Source: Paracoccus sp. MBLB3053
GTDB lineage: Bacteria > Pseudomonadota > Alphaproteobacteria > Rhodobacterales > Rhodobacteraceae
Length of the DNA: 64,000 nt
NCBI RefSeq assembly: GCF_031822435.1
Contig: NZ_JAVQLW010000005.1
Span: 228,501-292,500 of the forward strand
Reading direction: 5' to 3'
Part shown: positions 59,550-64,000 of the stretch, in pieces
Layout: every line of letters starts with the position of its first letter
How positions within the stretch are numbered: the stretch's first letter is position 1
Translations under genes and position numbers: made by a program
The notes under the pieces: generated by a model
Database searches by the model: none
Told to the model about the DNA's origin: nothing
What the model saw: the letters and a program-made list of their open reading frames with translations, nothing else

Positions 59550-59909
59550 CTATTCATGGCTCTGCCCTCGGATCTGGACCGCAGCGCCGATGACCAGCCG
59601 CGAGCCTGTATCCTTCAGGGCCTGCCGCGCATCGCGGATGCCGTTTGCGTCAAGAATCTTCCAGCCCTGCGACGGATTGCCGAAATAGGCCGCCGCAAGA
59701 AGATCCAGTCGGTCGCCGTCGCGGATCTCGTGGATTGACGTCACCTCGACCGCTTCCAGCGGCGGCACGAAGCGCCGGGCCAGCACCTTGACGTCGCGCC
59801 CGTCAGGGAGCGTCAGGGTCATGACCGGCAGGCCGGCATAGCGGCTGTCAGGCGGAAACGGGGCCTTTTCGTCGCCCGCAGGCATCAGGAGTGCGGCGAT
59901 CTCGTTCAT
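59550..59909 (-). CDS. LysM-like baseplate adaptor
   Basis: 119 residues ending at TAG. The C-terminal ~60 residues (EIRDGDRLDLLAAAYFGNPS, QGWKILDANG) are a tail-protein-X/LysM-like domain; the N-terminal half carries GLPVMTLTLPDGRDVKVLAR. In Afp7 and gp53-like proteins this domain sits on the same chain as a tube-initiator domain; here the two are separate, overlapping genes (ATGA with the gene at 59906). Confidence 0.8.
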   Translation of the reverse strand: MNEIAALLMPAGDEKAPFPPDSRYAGLPVMTLTLPDGRDVKVLARRFVPPLEAVEVTSIHEIRDGDRLDLLAAAYFGNPSQGWKILDANGIRDARQALKDTGSRLVIGAAVQIRGQSHE

Positions 59910-60544
59910 AGCGCCCCCTCGATGCCCAATGTGGCAAGCTGCGTATTGGCGACCCGGGCCGCGCTCGCCTCGATATTGCGCAGATAGGCCCGATAGATCG
60001 CGCCACCGCGACTGGAATAGCCAAGATCGTCGACGGAAAGCGCGCGGAGCGTCATCTGGACCGTCGCCGCCAGCGGATAGAGACGCGCGTTGAAGAATTC
60101 CTCGGTGTAGCTGAAGGCGACCAGCCGGAACGGAATGATCTGTGTCCGACCCCAGATGAACAGGCTGAGCGGCTGCGTCATCGGCACGATTTCAAGCGCG
60201 CCGCTTTTTTGCAGCGCGTCATTGGCATCAAGCATCGCCGTGGTCGGCGTGACGAGCATCTGCAATGCCGCAAGCTGCGGCCTGATCCCCTCATCGATCG
60301 CGACCGCATCACCCCGCGCCAATGCGTCCGACACTTCCATCCGGGCTTCGAAACTGATCGTTTCCACCGCCGGTCCGGTCAGCCGAAGGGGCGAGGAACG
60401 GCCGGTTTCCTCGCCCATCGACTTGACCTCGAAGCTGTGCTGCAGGCTCGCCGGATTCACCAGCATGGGCAGAGCCCGAACGACCGTTCCCGCATCGTCC
60501 AGAAGCACGATCCCGCCCTTGAGATATTTCGCCCCGTTCGTCAT
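59906..60544 (-). CDS. CIS tube-like adaptor protein (Afp7 N-domain-like)
   Basis: 212 residues. YLKGGIVLLDDAGTVVRALP, LVNPASLQHSFEV, LTGPAVETISFEARM and RTQIIPFRLVAFSYTEEFFN fit the CIS tube-like protein that starts the inner tube on the hub. FNARLYPLAATVQMTLRAL is the usual closing motif. Start and stop both overlap neighbours by 4 bases. The assignment is by motif and by position before the LysM gene. Confidence 0.8.
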   Translation of the reverse strand: MTNGAKYLKGGIVLLDDAGTVVRALPMLVNPASLQHSFEVKSMGEETGRSSPLRLTGPAVETISFEARMEVSDALARGDAVAIDEGIRPQLAALQMLVTPTTAMLDANDALQKSGALEIVPMTQPLSLFIWGRTQIIPFRLVAFSYTEEFFNARLYPLAATVQMTLRALSVDDLGYSSRGGAIYRAYLRNIEASAARVANTQLATLGIEGAL

Positions 60545-62886
60545 CCGCCACGCCTCCGCCTGCGCCGGGAGGTCCCGCCCTCCGGTCGGTCCGGACGCAG
60601 GATGCCGCCCAATCCGTTCCTGAGCGGATGGAACGAAATACGGGCTTCGCGCACCTGCGGCACGAATTCGGGGGTCTCGGTCCGGGTCCGGTCGGTGACC
60701 GACGTGCCTCGTTCGCTTTCAAGCACCTGCAGCCGGCGCTGGATCGCTTCCAGTTCGCTTCGCCGGGTGGCGGAATTCGAACCGCCCTGCCGGCCGGTAA
60801 CTTCCTGCTCGCCCTCGACCTGACGACCCTGTTCGGCGCGCAGTTCTGCGGATTGCTGGCCGCTGACAGTGGTCTGACCGCCGACGCTGTTCGTCGTGGT
60901 GGTCGCGTTTCGCTGTTCGGCCGCGCCGCCAAGGCGGTAATTGCGCCGCCTGACCTCGCCCCAGAGACGCTTGGCGCGCAGGTCGCCCGACAGGTCGCCC
61001 GACAGCGAAAGCGCCCCCTCGGGCGAAAGGCTGAGGCTGATGCCCCCGGTCAGTTCCGGAAAGATGCTGAGCAGGCCCGCAAGCGCCGGTATCTCGGGGA
61101 CAGCAAGGCCCGCAAGGTCGGCAATGGGGCCCAGCACATCCCCCAAGGCCGACAGGTCCATGGTCGTGCCAAGCTCGATCCCGAGCTGGGTCGCAAGACG
61201 CAGCGCCGCTTCGGCGCCGATCCCGGCATGAATGTCGATCCCGGCCTCGGTCTGGGTCGATTGCTCGGTTTCGCCCCCCATTTCGCCTTCGATGCGCAGC
61301 ATGTTCTCGCGCATGGTCTGGACCTGGTTCTGCCAGTTCTGCTGCGATTCGAAGCCACGGATCGCGCCTTGGGTCGCGCCCACTGCGCTGTTGAGCTGTT
61401 CGCGCCGCCGGTTGCGCTCCTCCACGCTCCAATTTCCGCTTTGGGTCGTCTCTCCGATCTGCGCCTCGCGCTGCTGGCGTTCGTTCTCGGTGCGCTCTGT
61501 CACCGAGCTGGTACGGGTTTCGCTATGCTCGGTCTCGACCCGGCGCCGCTCCTGCGCGGCAAGCATGACCTCTATCCTGGCCTCGACTTCCTGATTGTCG
61601 GCGGTGGGAATGGCCGGGTAATGCGCCCCGAGCGAGCCCTCGCCCTCCTCCTCCACCTGAGGCAGCGAGGTCCGGGTTGCCGTGGCATAGGCGGGCCAAA
61701 GTGCCGTGTCGCGCGGCACCACCCAGAAGATCGCGCGGGCCAAGCCGTCCTTGTTCTTCGGATGCGCCGCGGTCGCTATGTTCAGCCCGCCCGGCCGTGT
61801 TCCCTCGGAAAACATGGCATTCTGCCGAAGCTGCTCGAATTCCGCGGTCCCGTCAGGACGTATTTCGAAGGTGTCCAGCGCCAGACCGGCAATGTCCTCG
61901 GGCAGGTTGGGGTCCTTGCGGATATTGTAGGACAGCTTCCATTTCACATCCTGCGGCTGTGCCCCGGACTGCTCGGTACCGACGACCCGCGCGCCGCCGC
62001 TGGTTCCGCCGTAGATCAGCGTGGTCAGTTCGTCGAGACGCGCACCGTCGAAACGGTCAATCAGCGCATCGACCCCGAAGCTGTTCACCAATTGCTCGCG
62101 CTCAAGCTGCGACGCGTCGCGCAGAATCCTCAGCACCGCATCCTGATCCCCGTCCGAGGAATAGCCATCAAGCAGATGGCGCATCAGCTTCAGCCGCACC
62201 GGCAATTCGGCGGCGCGCGCAAGCGTCGTGCCACTGATCGCCGCCGAGTGGGTCGATGCGTCATGCAACCCCCGCGCTACGATGGCCCTTGCCATGTTGT
62301 CCGAAACGGTCGAGGAGAGATCGCCCGGTCCGCGCGTCAACTCGCCGATGAACCGCGTCAGTTCGGCATCCGAAAAATCGTCGCTGCGAAAGAGGCCCGC
62401 GAACTGTTCGAAGATATTCGCGCCCCGCAGCACCTTCGGATCGTCCCGGCCCGACCGCGCCTCGACGGCATGGGCCAGCTCATGCGCGATCAACCCTTTG
62501 CCCGGCGCGCTTTCCGGCGCCCACGCCCCCGCGGCGAAGCCGACATGTCGTCCCACCGCGAAACCGGCGCTGCGGATGTCGCGCGCGACCGAAGCGGCGG
62601 CCTGTCCACGGTGTAACCGGATATCGCCGAAGGGCTCGCCGAAGGCACCTTCCATTTCGGCGCGAACATCGGGGGAAAGGGTTTCCCCGGGCTCGTCCAG
62701 CATCCGGTCCAGGTTTTCGGGTGCCATTGCCTGGTCACGTTCGGCCCCCTCGGCGATGCCGTCCAATGCGCCGTCATGCATCGCACGGATCGCGGGATCG
62801 GCCAGCCGCCCTTGCACGCGCCGTTCGGCCGCATCGCCGCGTCGGCCCAGCTTCATTCCCGCTGTCTGGACATGTCGCTGGCTCAC
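60541..62886 (-). CDS. DUF4157 (HELAH) eCIS-associated protein
   Basis: 781 residues from GTG at 62886, which overlaps the stop of the 60-residue gene (GTGA); an in-frame ATG is 10 codons later. The DUF4157 domain (~60-150) has PFGDIRLHRGQAAASVARDI and GLIAHELAHAVEAR, with HELAH a metallopeptidase-like HExxH motif at 135-139. Residues ~480-620 are Glu/Gln/Arg-rich coiled coil, followed by a Gly/Ala/Leu-rich hydrophobic segment (~630-690) that could insert in membranes, and an Arg/Gln-rich tail. DUF4157 is tightly linked to eCIS loci and suspected of cargo or effector processing. It is a good effector candidate. Confidence 0.82.
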   Translation of the reverse strand: MSQRHVQTAGMKLGRRGDAAERRVQGRLADPAIRAMHDGALDGIAEGAERDQAMAPENLDRMLDEPGETLSPDVRAEMEGAFGEPFGDIRLHRGQAAASVARDIRSAGFAVGRHVGFAAGAWAPESAPGKGLIAHELAHAVEARSGRDDPKVLRGANIFEQFAGLFRSDDFSDAELTRFIGELTRGPGDLSSTVSDNMARAIVARGLHDASTHSAAISGTTLARAAELPVRLKLMRHLLDGYSSDGDQDAVLRILRDASQLEREQLVNSFGVDALIDRFDGARLDELTTLIYGGTSGGARVVGTEQSGAQPQDVKWKLSYNIRKDPNLPEDIAGLALDTFEIRPDGTAEFEQLRQNAMFSEGTRPGGLNIATAAHPKNKDGLARAIFWVVPRDTALWPAYATATRTSLPQVEEEGEGSLGAHYPAIPTADNQEVEARIEVMLAAQERRRVETEHSETRTSSVTERTENERQQREAQIGETTQSGNWSVEERNRRREQLNSAVGATQGAIRGFESQQNWQNQVQTMRENMLRIEGEMGGETEQSTQTEAGIDIHAGIGAEAALRLATQLGIELGTTMDLSALGDVLGPIADLAGLAVPEIPALAGLLSIFPELTGGISLSLSPEGALSLSGDLSGDLRAKRLWGEVRRRNYRLGGAAEQRNATTTTNSVGGQTTVSGQQSAELRAEQGRQVEGEQEVTGRQGGSNSATRRSELEAIQRRLQVLESERGTSVTDRTRTETPEFVPQVREARISFHPLRNGLGGILRPDRPEGGTSRRRRRRGG

Positions 62887-63065
62887 GGCTTCCTCCCCGG
62901 CAATCTGGAAAGGATCGCCTGCGCCGCCGCGCCCGCCTTGCCCTTGGCAGGTAAGCCTTCCCGGCCAGATTTCAGCGCCGCGGCAAGCTTGTCGCCGAAA
63001 TCGCGATCGGCGCCCTTCGGCAGGACAAGGCGGTCGATCCTGACGGCAATCGGGCGATCGTTCAT
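62883..63065 (-). CDS. 60-residue protein between ATPase and DUF4157 genes
   Basis: ATG at 63065 overlaps the ATPase stop (ATGA) and its own stop overlaps the GTG of the DUF4157 gene, so all three are translationally coupled and the frame is very likely real. Residues 1-25 (IAVRIDRLVLPKGADRDFG) resemble short leaders seen in eCIS operons; the rest is Ala/Gly/Lys-rich with AAQAILSRLPGRK at the end. I recognise no catalytic motif. It may be a small structural or loading factor. Confidence 0.75.
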   Translation of the reverse strand: MNDRPIAVRIDRLVLPKGADRDFGDKLAAALKSGREGLPAKGKAGAAAQAILSRLPGRKP

Positions 63066-64000
63066 CGTGCCATCCTCCTGCGCAGCAGCCCGAGGTCGAT
63101 CGGCTGATTGTGCTTGGCGTTCTCGAAATCGAGCGCGGCAAGAATGTCGCCCATGCAGATTCCCTCGCCCCGTTCGGCCGCAAGAAAGGCCGCGTTCAGC
63201 GAAACCGTGCGGATTGCCCCGCCCGCGAGCGGCAGTTCCGCAAGCCGTTCGAGGTCCAGCGCGCTGGCTGGCGCTCGCGCCGGAAAGGCCATCGCCCATA
63301 GCCGCCGACGTTCGGCAAGACCGGGGAAGGGAAACGGAATGACGAAGCGCAGCCTTCGCAGGAAGGCGTCGTCCACGGCCGAGCGCATGTTCGTCGTGAG
63401 CAAGCAGACACCCGGCGTCGTCTCGAGCCGTTGCAACAGGTAGGCAACGGTCATCGAGACGAAGTGCCTGCTGCTGCCCTCGCCCTCGCCGCGTTGGCGG
63501 AACAGGGCTTCGGCCTCGTCGAAAAGGAGGATCGCGCCGGACCGCTCGGCAAGGCCGAACACGCGGTCGAGATGTTTTTCCGTCTCGCCGAAATACTTGT
63601 CGACCACCTGAGCAAGGTCCACCCGCAGCAGATCCAGCCCCAGTTCGGCCGCGACCGCTTCAGCGGCATATGTCTTGCCGGTTCCGCTGGGGCCGCAGAA
63701 TAACGCGGTCACGCCAAGCCCGCGATCGGTTGCGCCCCCCATGCCCCAATCGCGATAGACGGTTGCCCGGTGCTTCACCTGTGCCGTCATCGCCCTGAGT
63801 GCCGCAAGAGTCTGCGTCGGCAGGACAAGATCGCTCCACCGGGCACGGGCGGGAAGACGAAAGATCAGAGGATCGGGCTGTGGCGCCTGTGCCGTGCGCG
63901 CAGCTGACCAGGCCGCGGCAGCCCGCTTGCGGGGTGGCATGTCGGGCAGACAGGCTGCGATCCGCGCGATGTCGTCGGCCCCAAGTGCGAAGGTTTCGGC
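63062..64000 (-). CDS. AAA+ ATPase of eCIS (Afp15-like), truncated by window edge
   Basis: 312 residues are visible; the frame stays open through 64000, and the 20 codons before the first internal Met (63940) look coding (FALGADDIARIAACLPD), so the start is outside. Walker A GPSGTGKTYAAEAVA, Walker B AILLFDEAEALF, sensor LLTTNMRSAVDDAFLRRLRF. This C-terminal AAA module follows a helical region in the Afp15/Pvc15 ATPases found in essentially all eCIS loci, where it may help particle assembly or cargo loading. The gene order implies that the rest of the operon lies to the right. Confidence 0.9.
   Translation of the reverse strand, partial: AETFALGADDIARIAACLPDMPPRKRAAAAWSAARTAQAPQPDPLIFRLPARARWSDLVLPTQTLAALRAMTAQVKHRATVYRDWGMGGATDRGLGVTALFCGPSGTGKTYAAEAVAAELGLDLLRVDLAQVVDKYFGETEKHLDRVFGLAERSGAILLFDEAEALFRQRGEGEGSSRHFVSMTVAYLLQRLETTPGVCLLTTNMRSAVDDAFLRRLRFVIPFPFPGLAERRRLWAMAFPARAPASALDLERLAELPLAGGAIRTVSLNAAFLAAERGEGICMGDILAALDFENAKHNQPIDLGLLRRRMAR

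Noticed and set aside
60628..62616. 662-codon open frame on the plus strand
   Set aside because: Antisense to the DUF4157 gene; no domain, no ribosome site and composition typical of a shadow frame.
46152..64000. Interpretation as an ordinary prophage or type VI secretion system
   Set aside because: No capsid, terminase, integrase or lysis genes are visible, and no TssJLM membrane complex; ATPase plus DUF4157 plus gp25/PAAR/J-like genes fit an eCIS better. The region beyond 64000 is needed to settle it.
1..64000. CRISPR arrays, insertion sequences, tRNA or rRNA genes
   Set aside because: None seen: no regularly spaced repeats, no transposase-like frames with terminal repeats, no tRNA-like cloverleaf noticed by eye. 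A covariance-model scan would be decisive for tRNA.

Overview
The window is high-GC DNA with dense, short-gapped operons and many 4-base ATGA overlaps. The gene set (TAXI-type TRAP transporter, DUF1850, DUF1194, DUF2254, COG4671 glycosyltransferase, queCDE order) suggests an alphaproteobacterium of the Rhodobacteraceae, probably Paracoccus or a close relative. That placement is inference from gene families; no rRNA, tRNA, transposase, prophage integrase or CRISPR array was seen.

Layout. (1) 1-16 kb is a surface-glycan style region. One minus-strand transcription unit appears to run from 14619 to 1593. It holds a complete oligopeptide-type ABC importer (fused double ATPase, Tat-secreted binding protein, two permeases), three GT-B glycosyltransferases, an ABC exporter-like protein whose nucleotide-binding domain has lost nearly every catalytic motif, and a stand-alone cyclic-nucleotide-binding domain. 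A GT4 enzyme and a polysaccharide deacetylase-like gene converge on it from the left, and a GT32 enzyme diverges on the right. (2) 15.6-19.9 kb is a TAXI-TRAP uptake operon with DUF1850 and a histidine phosphatase. (3) 20-31.9 kb is a patchwork of small metabolic units: homocysteine methyltransferase/ACT/ABM under an ArsR-like regulator, an aldo-keto reductase, an ArsR-SRPBCC pair, a LysR-controlled YjiH/AruI-like operon, and queCDE for 7-deazaguanine synthesis behind a preQ1-I riboswitch. (4) 32-46 kb holds an RND efflux pair, wrbA, a MarR-FUSC pair, a Tat-secreted/ferric-reductase-like pair, a DUF1194 VWA-like protein, an autotransporter whose passenger is a tyrosine/lipid phosphatase, and a DUF2254 membrane protein.

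(5) 46.1-64 kb, continuing off the right edge, is the baseplate half of an extracellular contractile injection system (eCIS) on the minus strand. In transcription order: AAA+ ATPase, a 60-residue protein, a DUF4157 HELAH protein, CIS tube adaptor, LysM protein, gpD-like hub, gpV-like spike, PAAR-like tip, gp25, two large baseplate proteins, a tail-protein-I-like protein with a beta-helical body, a giant DUF6519-like/beta-helix protein, and a coiled-coil protein. Sheath, inner tube, tape measure and cap are not in the window and would be expected beyond 64000.

Regulation is unusually readable. Three regulators (21992, 23964, 38513) each have a sigma70-like promoter placed so that transcription would start at or within a base of the start codon (leaderless mRNA), with a perfect or near-perfect palindrome overlapping the promoter. 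The strongest candidates for undescribed biology are the eCIS with two beta-helix proteins and a split hub, the autotransporter-displayed phosphatase, and the importer/glycosyltransferase operon ending in a motif-dead ABC protein.
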